From Paraglaciecola sp. 20A4 (GTDB lineage Bacteria > Pseudomonadota > Gammaproteobacteria > Enterobacterales > Alteromonadaceae), in the NCBI RefSeq assembly GCF_011378905.1, contig NZ_WTPY01000013.1, forward strand, positions 1 to 64,000: a stretch of DNA of 64,000 bases, written 5' to 3'. How positions within the stretch are numbered: position 1 is the first letter of the stretch; the number at the start of each line of letters is the position of its first letter. Below the pieces are notes generated by a model. That model had not been told where the DNA came from. It searched no databases and saw only the letters and a list, made by a program, of their open reading frames with translations. The translations under genes were made by a program, and so were the position numbers. Positions 32,295 through 41,700 of this stretch are shown one piece after another.

Positions 32295-33230
32295 TTAAGA
32301 TACTCGCTTCAACAAAGCAACAATTTCTGGCTCGACTAATTCGATATCATCTTGAAACTTCAATAATAAGTTCAAGGTTTCTTTTACCCAGTGGGGATCA
32401 AGGGTTTCAACATTGAGCAAAAGTAATGCCCTCGCCCAGTCAATGGTTTCACTTACCGCTGGAGATTTTTTTAAAGGCATATTTCTCAATTCGCCTATCA
32501 AAGCGACTATCTGCTCTCTTAGCTGTGTCTCTAATCCTTCCACTTGCGTTGCTAAAATACGACTTTCTAAAGCAGCATCAGGAAAAGGAATATATAGATG
32601 CAAACAACGACGCTTCAAGGCATCACCAAGCTCTCGAGTATTATTACTGGTGAGCATCACTATGGGTGTCGACTTTGCTTTGACCGTACCAATTTCTGGA
32701 ATAGATACTTGATAATCCGATAATAATTCCAGCAGGAAAGCCTCAAATTCTTGATCAGCCTTGTCTATTTCATCAATCAATAACACCGCGCCGTCTTCAC
32801 TTTGCAAGGCTTGCAATAAGGGCCTGGGCTCTAAAAAATCCTGTGAATAAAAGATATCGCCAAAATCGTGCAGCCGAGCGATAGATTCGTCTAACCCGCG
32901 AGCACCTCTTAGCACATCCCCCAGTTGTTCTTTAAGCACTTGGGTGTAAAGCAGTTGTTTGCCATATTTCCATTCATAAAGTGCTTTTGATTCATCAAGC
33001 CCCTCATAACACTGCATACGGATCAGCGGCGCATTTAGATAAGCAGCCGTGATCTTAGCCAATTCAGTTTTTCCTACACCGGGAGGACCTTCAATTAAGA
33101 TAGGCTTCTGCAGGTGACAAGCCAGGTAAATTGCAGTCGCAACTGAGGGGCTGCATATGTAACCCAAGGCTTCGTATTGGCGTTGAATAATCTCTGGGGA
33201 GGCGATTTTCTCTTGGTGCTTTATGATCAC
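32295..33230 (-). CDS. MoxR-family AAA ATPase
   Basis: A 311-residue AAA ATPase. Walker A is EGPPGVGKTE, Walker B is VLLIDEIDKAD, sensor 1 is VMLTSNNTRELGDALKRR with the arginine finger, all in the MoxR arrangement. It is encoded directly ahead of the VWA/CoxE-like gene (no gap), and together they form a chaperone-like pair that remodels or loads metal into a client. The start codon is GTG at 33230. A long upstream region of 433 bases separates it from the divergent J-domain gene. Confidence 0.9.
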   Translation of the reverse strand: MIIKHQEKIASPEIIQRQYEALGYICSPSVATAIYLACHLQKPILIEGPPGVGKTELAKITAAYLNAPLIRMQCYEGLDESKALYEWKYGKQLLYTQVLKEQLGDVLRGARGLDESIARLHDFGDIFYSQDFLEPRPLLQALQSEDGAVLLIDEIDKADQEFEAFLLELLSDYQVSIPEIGTVKAKSTPIVMLTSNNTRELGDALKRRCLHLYIPFPDAALESRILATQVEGLETQLREQIVALIGELRNMPLKKSPAVSETIDWARALLLLNVETLDPHWVKETLNLLLKFQDDIELVEPEIVALLKRVS

Positions 33231-33664
33231 AAATATCCGGCATTTTAGGGTGAATATTCAGCATTATTCGCCTATAGCCTGACTAAAAGCAAATCGTTCT
33301 GGCTGTTGATAAACAATCAATGCGCTTGATATGTATCCTAAAAAGGTGTCTGTATACGCTATAGTAAATAAGCTAAATATTAAGCCAATCAACAAAACGT
33401 CCATGCTAGAAACCTGCCAGCACAGGAAAATTTCTGTGCTCCATAAGATTTGGGATCTGCAATAAAGTAGTAAGATAACGCGTCAACGATTCGTATTGAG
33501 CTAAATTTGTCATCGCTAGTTAGCTTCCAAGTAAAAGACTCAAATGATAAAATCAGCCTATCAAACCATTCGATACCATCATCTTAAGGATGTGGCTATT
33601 TTGTCATTATCATTTTTTATGCGTACTATTTTCACGTCTTTTACCCCGAATAAGGTGGAGCATT
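33231..33664. other. Divergent spacer between moxR-like and J-domain genes
   Basis: About 430 bases with no convincing gene. It holds an imperfect 22-base palindrome at 33419-33440 and must contain two divergent promoters that I could not fix. No RNA gene or repeat was recognised. Confidence 0.45.
33419..33440. promoter_or_regulatory. Near-palindrome in the moxR/J-domain spacer
   Basis: AGCACAG (33419-33425) and CTGTGCT (33434-33440) flank eight AT-rich bases (GAAAATTT). The two arms pair perfectly. It could be a regulator site or a small hairpin; no family is assigned. Confidence 0.3.
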
Positions 33665-34840
33665 TTGGCTATACATTTAATAACAACTGAACAAACAGAC
33701 AACCCGAACGACTCGTCTCTTGTTGCTTCAATTAAAAAGCTTTGGCAAAAAATCGAAAAGAACCACAAAAAGAACCACACGAAGAAGAACAAAATAACGC
33801 ATCTTTATCAACGTTTTCAGTCTCAAGTACTGCCACACGAGCAGAAGATGTGCACTGAAGTACAAGCCTTAATCGCCACCTTAATACCTTTCGTATCACG
33901 TAAATCTTTGAGCGAAACACACCGTGAGGCGCTATTGGGTTGGATTAATCAAGAGCTATATTTTATTGAGTCTAATCCCTTTGCCCAAAATATTGAGGTA
34001 GATAATTTACGAGACGCACTGCAACAACAGTTATTAATCTTAGCGCAAAGAAACCCTTTTGAAGAAAATGCTGAAAATCTGCAAGCGTTAGCGATGATGT
34101 TAGAAGATTTATTTAGTGGTGAGCTAAAGCTAAGCGACGAGGAGCTCAGTAACGTTGCTAGAAATCCTGACGATTTACAGCAGTATATAGATCGCATGCA
34201 CAAGCAGTTGCAAGAAGAGCATAAATCTACTGAATACGACAGTAATGACGATGAGTGGCAGGACGAACCATTTGACCACGCTGATCCAAATAGCCGAAGC
34301 AAACGTGAGCAACTCGCGCTAGATAAGTTGTTTAAACGTAGTGAGTTGAACAAAATTTATAAACGTTTAGCGGCCAAGTTTCATCCTGATAAAGAAATGG
34401 ATGACGCTAAAAAAGCCGAAAAGCATGATCTGATGCAGCAACTCTCAGCAGCACGAAAAGCTAATGATGCCTTCACCTTATTATCAATGTATCAACAACA
34501 TTGCGACGATACAGACTTCAATTTTGACGAAGCTACTATGCAAGCAATAGAGAAACTACTGCGCCAACGCATTCACCTTTTAGAGCGTGAAAACCATCAG
34601 CTGTCATCACCCGACACCGCAGAGGGCATGGTGTGGCAACAATTATCTGGTCGTAGCAAAAAAGCTACCGCTCATAACATTGAATCATTGATTAGTGAAC
34701 GACAAGAAATTACTGATAACTGTCGGGCAATGGTTAATGACATCACTAATCTAAAGATTCTTAAGGAGTATTTGAACGAACGACTCGATAACATTCCGCC
34801 TTTGGAAACAGACTTCGATATTTTTAGTTTTGAATATTAA
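33665..34840 (+). CDS. Protein with C-terminal J domain
   Basis: 391 residues, charged and largely helical, with Lys/His-rich (about 25-45) and acidic stretches (about 185-215). Near 220-270 it has a J-domain core: LDKLFKRSELNKIYKRLAAKFHPDKEMDDAKK in pieces, with the HPD triad at 240-242, followed by MQQLSAARKANDAF, as in DnaJ proteins that stimulate Hsp70. The last part is coiled coil (LRQRIHLLERENHQL). It therefore probably recruits DnaK to a client, but it lacks the Gly/Phe and zinc regions of DnaJ. The start is placed at TTG 33665, which has AAGGTGGAG upstream; a reading from ATG 33590 adds an unlikely Cys/His-rich stretch. No client is apparent. Confidence 0.75.
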   Translation: MAIHLITTEQTDNPNDSSLVASIKKLWQKIEKNHKKNHTKKNKITHLYQRFQSQVLPHEQKMCTEVQALIATLIPFVSRKSLSETHREALLGWINQELYFIESNPFAQNIEVDNLRDALQQQLLILAQRNPFEENAENLQALAMMLEDLFSGELKLSDEELSNVARNPDDLQQYIDRMHKQLQEEHKSTEYDSNDDEWQDEPFDHADPNSRSKREQLALDKLFKRSELNKIYKRLAAKFHPDKEMDDAKKAEKHDLMQQLSAARKANDAFTLLSMYQQHCDDTDFNFDEATMQAIEKLLRQRIHLLERENHQLSSPDTAEGMVWQQLSGRSKKATAHNIESLISERQEITDNCRAMVNDITNLKILKEYLNERLDNIPPLETDFDIFSFEY

Positions 34841-34970
34841 AATTAATCAAAAAAAGTTCGTAAAGGCAAGTAGTACGCGCTATTGAAGTAACGCCTACTA
34901 CTTATGTTACATTCGTTTTTGAATAGTAAAAGATGGCCCGTTAAAACCCTTATTTTGCTTGTTTCGAGAA

Positions 34971-35399
34971 TCAAATCACTGAAATATCCACTTCAATATT
35001 GCCGCGTGTCGCGTTTGAGTAAGGACAAACTTGGTGTGCTTTGTCGACTAAGGCTCGGGCTTGGGCTTTGTCCATATCCCCGACTGATACCGCTAATTTC
35101 ACGGCAATACCAAAACCGTTTTCGATACCGCCAATTGATACTTCAGCGTTAATATATACGTTGCTGGGCAAGGCTATTTTAGCTTGGCCCGCCACAACTT
35201 TAAGCGCACCGATAAAGCACGCAGCGTAGCCAGCAGCAAACAATTGCTCTGGGTTAGTCCCCTGCCCGTCATCACCCCCTAAACCTTTGGGCGTTGATAA
35301 TTGCACATCCAAGCGACCGTCGTCTGATTTTGCTGAGCCTTCACGACCGCCTGTGGCCGTTGCTTTTGCTGTGTAGGCGACATTCTTTAATACATTCAT
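34971..35399 (-). CDS. ohr: Organic hydroperoxide resistance protein Ohr
   Basis: Thiol peroxidase of the OsmC/Ohr family that reduces organic and lipid hydroperoxides in the cytosol. The reactive Cys61 lies in GYAACFIGAL and the resolving Cys125 in VCPYSNATRGN, the signature of Ohr rather than OsmC. With the ATG at 35399 (GGAGAA upstream) it has 142 residues, the usual Ohr length. It is divergent from an OhrR-type repressor, with palindromic operators in between. Confidence 0.93.
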   Translation of the reverse strand: MNVLKNVAYTAKATATGGREGSAKSDDGRLDVQLSTPKGLGGDDGQGTNPEQLFAAGYAACFIGALKVVAGQAKIALPSNVYINAEVSIGGIENGFGIAVKLAVSVGDMDKAQARALVDKAHQVCPYSNATRGNIEVDISVI

Positions 35400-35444
35400 A
35401 GGATTCTCCAAAGTAGGATTATTCGGGTTTAAGCCTGAAATTTA

Positions 35445-35502
35445 TTTTGCATGCAAAACAATAAACCTTATAAATATGAATTGCAAATATTTTGCATGCA
35501 AA
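35445..35502. promoter_or_regulatory. Pair of OhrR-type operators
   Basis: TTTTGCATGCAAAA (35445-35458) is a perfect 14-base palindrome, and TTTGCATGCAAA (35491-35502) is a second copy of its 12-base core, with centres 45 bases apart. A half-site TTGCAAAT lies at 35481. They occupy the ohr/ohrR divergent spacer, where OhrR is expected to repress both genes until oxidised. Assignment to OhrR rests on position. Confidence 0.7.
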
Positions 35503-35526
35503 TTATTATGTTTCCAGAGGTCAATT

Positions 35527-35967
35527 ATGTCGTTTGAAAAGTTACAGTTAAAAAATCAGCTATGTCATCGCTTATACATGGCATCTAATAATATCGCCCG
35601 GGCATATCGTGAACCTTTGATGGCTTTGAATCTAACTTACCCACAATACGTGGTAATGATGGCATTATGGGAAAAAGACGGGATCAGCATTGCCGAGCTT
35701 ATTGAGCAAACCGCTATCGATGGTGGCGCTATGACGCAAATTTTGAAAAAAATGACTGATAAAAACCTGCTTCGTATTATTAAAAATGAGCATGACAAAC
35801 GTAAGCGCGTAATAAAACTCAGTGAATCAGGCCAAGCATTAAAGCTTAAAGCCACAGATATTCCAGACAAGGTGTTATGTCAGTTTCCATCAATCACGCC
35901 TTCACAGGGCAAACAGCTAATGGACTTGCTTGATTTGGTTGTGGCGCCGACTTCTAGACAGCGTTAG
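35527..35967 (+). CDS. ohrR: OhrR-type MarR-family peroxide-sensing repressor
   Basis: A 146-residue winged-helix repressor. The peroxide-sensing cysteine is Cys13 in KNQLCHRLYMASNN, the conserved position in OhrR proteins. The DNA-binding part has LNLTYPQYVVMMALWEKDG, DGGAMTQILKKMTDKNLL and the wing NEHDKRKRVIKLSE. The ATG at 35527 has AGAGG upstream; the longer frame from 35476 runs through the operator and is rejected. Oxidation of Cys13 should release it from the palindromes in the spacer and derepress ohr. Confidence 0.9.
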   Translation: MSFEKLQLKNQLCHRLYMASNNIARAYREPLMALNLTYPQYVVMMALWEKDGISIAELIEQTAIDGGAMTQILKKMTDKNLLRIIKNEHDKRKRVIKLSESGQALKLKATDIPDKVLCQFPSITPSQGKQLMDLLDLVVAPTSRQR

Positions 35968-36062
35968 CCTAAATGAATTTCATTCATCTAAATCTACCGA
36001 ATTAAATTTAAGTGATAAAAATCAGTGAGTAATGAGGTTACACTCAAGATCTATTTTGATTT

Positions 36063-37352
36063 TTGGCGAGTAAGTTTACTGTGCAACAAGCATTAACGTA
36101 TTTGGGCACCCTTGACGACGTGGTGCAACGCTACCCATGGAAAATTGAAATGGGTCAGCAGCAATTTAATCAAATGTTGATCCGTAAAGCGCTATTGGGC
36201 GAAAAGGTCATCATTAATGACGGATATCTGTTAAATCATCCTTTTGCACGTCACGCTTTGCTCAATCCCACCTCTTCCCCACTCAAAGCCCTAATAGAGG
36301 CAAATTTTGTACAGATCATGTCGCGCAGTGGCTCACTGTTAGATGTGGCTGAGAAAATGTCAGCCCAAGGTGTTGAGAGTTTTCAAGCCCTGCAAAAAAG
36401 TTCTGAGTGGCCTGCACTACAAACAATGCTAAAGCAGTGGGAGCCTGGTTTACAACGCATAGAAAACTTCATCCCGTGGCCGAAAAAGCACATCAGTCAC
36501 GGGTTCGACAATATGTTGTGCCGCAGTCGTGAACTGTCAGTTGACACATTGGGAATGACAGCAGTAAGTGATGATGACTTTCAAAGAGTATTTGATTTAT
36601 ATACATTGAAGAATGTCTCTGACAAAGAAGCTACTCGCACTCGTTGGGAGCAAGCTTGCTTACAAGTGCTGAGCGATTCACCTGATGCCGTCACAAAAAT
36701 CAACGAACTAATGGGACTGGCCTGTGAAGCGTATCACTATAATTTTGCAGTCTGTCTAAGCGCGCAATTTAGCCAACGTAAGATATTAGTTGAAACACGT
36801 TATAGCCACGCTTTTGCCGATTTAATTCAGCTAGGGCAGCCCACAGAATCTGAATTAATTGATATACCGTCAATTCAAATACCACAAAAACTGACTTTTG
36901 ACCGCCCTCAGCTATGGAAAGAATTGGTCGACCCTTTTAGTGAGGTAGCGGGCGTACAAAAAGAATATCAGGATGTAATGGAGCAGTTCTTCGCTGGGCA
37001 AGTAAACGCAAAGCTAGTTGAAGAGGTTTCATTAAAATACTCTAAAGCCTTGTCGATACATTTTGAAAATGACGAGCAAGATGGTGGCATTAAAAAGGTT
37101 GCATTGAGCATCGGCTTTTTGGGCTTAGGTTTAGTGGCCGGCGGGCCGGTTACTGCAGGCTTACTATGGCTTGCTGAAAACAGCTTGCTGCCCACCGTTA
37201 CTCGGGTGTTTAAGCTGCGTGATAAAGGTTTTTTCAAAAAACTAACACCGAACCAGCCGCTAGATCTCTCGCATCAAAATACCTTAAGTTCTGTGTCTAT
37301 ATCCTTGCCACTAGCAGAAAAATTAGCCAAAGATATTCCTGATTTTGCTTAA
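36063..37352 (+). CDS. Protein of unknown function, 429 residues
   Basis: I do not recognise this protein. It is mostly soluble and helical in pattern, with several Trp/Pro landmarks (EWPALQTMLKQWEPGL, FIPWPKKHISHGFD). A single hydrophobic, Gly-rich stretch near 345-375 (VALSIGFLGLGLVAGGPVTA in part) could be a membrane hairpin or buried helix. No signal peptide. The start is uncertain: TTG at 36063 has no ribosome site, while GTG at 36081 has GGCGAGTAAG upstream. It lies 95 bases after ohrR on the same strand and converges with the nucleoside hydrolase gene. Confidence 0.65.
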   Translation: MASKFTVQQALTYLGTLDDVVQRYPWKIEMGQQQFNQMLIRKALLGEKVIINDGYLLNHPFARHALLNPTSSPLKALIEANFVQIMSRSGSLLDVAEKMSAQGVESFQALQKSSEWPALQTMLKQWEPGLQRIENFIPWPKKHISHGFDNMLCRSRELSVDTLGMTAVSDDDFQRVFDLYTLKNVSDKEATRTRWEQACLQVLSDSPDAVTKINELMGLACEAYHYNFAVCLSAQFSQRKILVETRYSHAFADLIQLGQPTESELIDIPSIQIPQKLTFDRPQLWKELVDPFSEVAGVQKEYQDVMEQFFAGQVNAKLVEEVSLKYSKALSIHFENDEQDGGIKKVALSIGFLGLGLVAGGPVTAGLLWLAENSLLPTVTRVFKLRDKGFFKKLTPNQPLDLSHQNTLSSVSISLPLAEKLAKDIPDFA

Positions 37353-37357
37353 GTTTA

Positions 37358-37391
37358 TTGGAGGCATGATTTTTACTTACCATGCCCCCAA
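37358..37391. terminator. Possible terminator hairpin between converging genes
   Basis: TTGGAGGCATG (37358-37368) pairs with CATGCCCCCAA (37381-37391) with one mismatch over a T-rich loop. There is no clear T tail after the stem, so termination is only likely from its place between two converging genes. Confidence 0.4.
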
Positions 37392-37396
37392 ACAAT

Positions 37397-38515
37397 TTAG
37401 ATTGGCTGGATGCCTGATTGACGTTCAACATTGAGGATCTCAATCAACGCATCGAACGCGCGTTGGGGCTCAGTATGGCGACATATTTTTACCGCTGGGT
37501 TATTCCCACCAATGTGGGTAATACCGAAAGTGGCTGGATTGTAATGTGCACGCGCCTTGCCTGCTTCCGTGATTTTGGGCATGCTGGTGTCTGTCCATTT
37601 ATCCCCTGATTTTACTTCACTAAATTCCACCCAGACTGATTGTAACTCTCCTTGGCATAGCTCAGGTTCTACGACCACTAGCGCTGCAAGTACATCCCAG
37701 AAATAATATTCTTCTGACTCGATAAACCAGTCATTATCATCTAGCACTTTATCCCAAAACTTAGCGGCTGGTGTTCTGACTGCACGTTTAAACCGTTTGG
37801 CGTATTCAGGCGTCACTTTCACTTGATTGGTTAAGTCTAACCCAACCACTTCAACGGCTAAATTGGAGGCAAAAACCTGCTCTGCGGCTACTGCATCCAC
37901 GTAAATATTCCATTCTGCTTTTTTGTTAGGATGGTCTCCAGTAAAACCCGGCACAATAATATTGCCAGGGGCATCAAAGCCGCCGCCCATCATCACAAGT
38001 CGCGATACTTTAGGCATATCTTGTGGGTATTTATGCAACCACTGTGCGATATTGGTTAAGCTGCCGGCACTGAGTAATACCACTTGCTCATCTTGTTGGC
38101 TAAGCAGGTGATGAATAAGCTCTACAGAGTCCATGTCAGTGGGTTGGCGATTTGTTTTTGGTACCGGTACACCCGAGAGCGTATCAGCTTGCTGACGCCA
38201 TGGGCCGGGAAAGGCAAAGTATCCATCTATCGGGTAATGATCGCCGCAAGCAAAAGGCACGTCAGGTGAGTTTGACAGCGCAAGCAGTCCCGGAATATTC
38301 ACCATATTTTCAGCGCAGTGTCCTTCACCTACGCCGTTTGATGTCACGCCAAGCAATTCAATGTCTGGGTGATTCGCCACCACTAACATAGCCGACCAAT
38401 CGTCGATCCCCATGTCAGTATCGTAAATGACCTTTTCGGCTGATACGGAAGAACAAAAAATAGCAAAAATAACTGCAAGTGACGCGTTTGATACGCGGGT
38501 AAAACGTTGGAACAT
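37397..38515 (-). CDS. Secreted nucleoside hydrolase family protein
   Basis: A 372-residue member of the inosine-uridine nucleoside N-ribohydrolase family, which splits nucleosides into base and ribose. The calcium-binding signature appears as DTDMGIDDWSAMLV near residues 31-44, in place of DTDPGxDDA, followed by LLGVTSNGVG; a later LVMMGGGFDAPGNI and YFWDVLAALVV (with a metal-binding Asp) also fit. Unlike the usual cytosolic enzymes it has a signal peptide (about 1-26, ending SVSA), so it works in the periplasm or outside. It is a single gene, downstream of but not close to the laminarinase. Confidence 0.85.
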   Translation of the reverse strand: MFQRFTRVSNASLAVIFAIFCSSVSAEKVIYDTDMGIDDWSAMLVVANHPDIELLGVTSNGVGEGHCAENMVNIPGLLALSNSPDVPFACGDHYPIDGYFAFPGPWRQQADTLSGVPVPKTNRQPTDMDSVELIHHLLSQQDEQVVLLSAGSLTNIAQWLHKYPQDMPKVSRLVMMGGGFDAPGNIIVPGFTGDHPNKKAEWNIYVDAVAAEQVFASNLAVEVVGLDLTNQVKVTPEYAKRFKRAVRTPAAKFWDKVLDDNDWFIESEEYYFWDVLAALVVVEPELCQGELQSVWVEFSEVKSGDKWTDTSMPKITEAGKARAHYNPATFGITHIGGNNPAVKICRHTEPQRAFDALIEILNVERQSGIQPI

Positions 38516-38672
38516 CTCAATACCAGTAACAATTTATAGAGGGGGCGGGAATGTAGCAAAAAAAACGCCACTATTCCCATAAAAAACAAGCCGTTAAATT
38601 AAAGGCTTTGCACCATGCATAAAATACAAGCCATGGGACTTATGCACCAAGGAATCAAAACTTGCACCAAAA

Positions 38673-38713
38673 AAAAACCTAAACCACTTTCATATTGCAT
38701 GGTTTAGGTTTTT
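38673..38713. terminator. Bidirectional terminator of the laminarinase operon
   Basis: A perfect 14-base-pair stem, AAAAACCTAAACCA (38673-38686) / TGGTTTAGGTTTTT (38700-38713), over a 13-base loop. The A/T arms give a T run in both directions. It lies about 75 bases after the end of the giant GH16 gene. Confidence 0.85.
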
Positions 38714-38789
38714 AATTCACTTTGCGTTTTGCAACGTGTCACCCGATTTATCAGCTAAGCACATTTAGCCAATGAACGGGGTACTTAGG

Positions 38790-41700
38790 CTACTTACTTA
38801 GATGCATATCTGTGATGTAAATACGGTTACCTTGCCCTCCGCCAACCCCAAAGATGGCGATTTGGGTAAGCTTAGACAGGTTTAGCGGTACATCCGCTAA
38901 ATTAATGGTCACATCATTCCAGTTGCCGCTCACCGTAAGTGGGATTTTATGTTCAGCCCCATCCACGATAAAGTCTAAGGTGTATTCAGAGAATCCACCT
39001 TGGGCAGCAATTTTGAAGTTGAGCGTCTGATACTGCGCAACGTCAATGCTGTACTGCTGCACATCACCGTAAATATCCCCCATTAAGGCCAGTACCGCGC
39101 CCCAACTGCTCGAGCCGCGCACTAACTCAAATGCGTTTAGCCCGTTATACATTACGTCAGGGGTGAAGCTGGTCCCGGTAGACCATTCACCAATAGTCAT
39201 ATTACCGTTATGAGCAGAGTCGTCACCATCAAACACCATATCGCTGGTTTCACCTGTTGATGAGAAGAATACAAACTTGTCATCCGAGCTGTCTTTGCTA
39301 TTGGTAGCGACTTTACCTGTGTCGTACATCACAAGGTCGGTAATGTACAGGCTTTGGCTCGCTGAGCCTCCTTGATACACACCAAATACCGCAATTTGGC
39401 TAATATTAGCTAAATCCACTCCATACATGCCAAGATCAATATCGATATCGTTCCAATCAGCTTGGCTTGATAGCGCAAACCCTACTTCTTGGACTGATTC
39501 ACCATCACCGATTTTAGACACGATAGACACGGCATATCGCTCAAACGCACCTTGTGACGCTGCTTTAAAGCGCAGGTTCGTGTATTGACTGAAATCAACG
39601 TCGTAGTTATCGATATTCACGCCATCAGAAATATCGCCTTGCAAAGCCAGTACCGCGCCCCAAGACCCACCAGCAGCCAAACGAAGTCCATTTAGACCAG
39701 CGTATTGGGTATTTGATATCGCGGTGCCTGTGCTCCACTCACCAAATATGACATTACCTACGTCGCTAAAATTATCGTCATCGACAATCAAGTCACTGCT
39801 TACAGCTGCATCTGATGAGATGAACACGAAGTCGTTCTCAGTACTCGTATCAAACTCAAGCGCTGCATTTTTTATCAACGAAAAGTCAGTCACATAAATC
39901 TGTGAAACACCCGCTTGACCACCAATGCCATATACGGCAATCCAATCGACCTTCGACATATTCAGTGGAATGTCAGCAGTATTAAGGGCCAAACTCTGCC
40001 AGGTACTTATTGATTCATTGACCGGTAGCGCGATTTCTTTGCTCACGCCATTGGCCGATATAGCAACCTTATAGCCACCAGCAAAATTACCTGTGGTAGC
40101 CAACTTCAACTCAATACGATTGAACAAGCTAAAGTCGCCGTTAATACCGTTTTGAAAGGCGAGCACTGTGCCCCAGTTGCCTTGCTCTGGTGAATTTGAG
40201 CTAGAGGTTAATTCCCAGCCAAGCAAGCTATCAAACATCACGTCGCTCTGAATCGTGGTACCTGTGCTCCACTCACCGACTGTGCTTGGCACAAAGTCGA
40301 TATCGGTTGCTTGAGTCGACGAAATCAACACGAACGCTTGCTCAGTAACTGGTTCACCGTCGCCACCACCTGCTGGTGCGACTTGCACCACACTAACGTC
40401 ATCGATTTGCACTACGCCAGTGTCAGCACCAAGGTCGAAGAACACTCTGCTATTGTCATCACCGAAACCATTAGTGGTTAACGTGTAGGTATAGCTCTGC
40501 CAATCAGTGGTCAGCCCAACGGTTTCAGTGACGTTGGTCCACGGATCGTGGTTTAAACCAAGTCCGACTAACATATCGCGTACTTTTGACGCTTTGGCTT
40601 TGAAAGTCACCGTGTAAGTAGCGCCTGAAGTCAAGGTCATTACCTGACTTAGGTTGACATCCCATGGGTTACCAGCCATCGCAATATCGGCTTGAAACAC
40701 ATGATTGCCATCAGCAGAAGTTGTATCTTCCACCACGCTTACATCACCAATCCAGCCTTCGCTGCCGTTTTCAAAAGAGCCGTTTGCGACGATCTCATCA
40801 CCCACGATTGGGTCAGTGCCACCGCCGTTGCCGTTATCGCCACCGTCTCCGTCGTCACCTCCGCCTGTACCATCGTCTTCGCCTTGCAAAAATTGCATGT
40901 TGTCGACACGGAAGACTGCTCCTTCTCCTTGCCCCCAATCAGGGAATATCATCACTACATCGATTCCGTTCAGGCCAAGGCCAGCCTGTTTTAGCGCTGC
41001 AATGTCAATAGAGTAGTGCTGCCACTGAGCTGTGGGTGTTGCTAGGGTCACAACTGCCTCAGTAGTCGCGCCGCCCTGCTCTACTTTTAAGTTCCACGAG
41101 GCAGATGTATTAGCACTTGGGGTGACTAATTTGAGGTCAAACTCCAAGGTGCCATTTGCTTCAATGGGCGATGCATAAAATGGGCTAGGGGCATCAGCAA
41201 AGTTTGTGTTAAAACCAAGTACTGTTGGCGTAGCACCCACCGTAAATTCAATTACCTGTGATTGGGCTGCATCATCAAAAACAACACTCGGGGTTGAACC
41301 ACCGCAACAGTCCCATGCTGGCCACTGAGGGTTAATAACATCAGCGAAGATCAGCAAGTCCCGCGCGATGCCGTCAGACTCAGGTACAGGAATGGGCGCC
41401 GCGCCGGTTATTAATGTTCCGCCATTTTCAACTGACTCATCGTAACCATTATTCACAGTGGCACAGCCTAGGCCGTTGCTAGGCGAATTAGCACATTCGT
41501 AAACCCGCACATAATCAACAACGAAGCGATTGCTACCATCAAATGCTGAGGCATCTACTCCGCCTTGGTTAACCACTTCTGGCCAAGCACCGCCGACTGC
41601 AAAGTTGAGCAATAAATGAAAACGCTCGTCAAAAGGGGCGTTATTCCATAAGGTTTCGCCACTTTGCTCGGTGTACCAACCTCGATGAGCTAAACCATTC

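Noticed and set aside
34868..34903. AAGTAGTA / TACTACTT repeat between the J-domain gene and ohr
   Set aside because: Eight pairs with a 20-base loop and no T tail; could be chance.
40664..41016. Several overlapping open frames opposite the laminarinase
   Set aside because: They are antisense to the Gly/Asp linker and module regions of the large gene; biased composition explains them.
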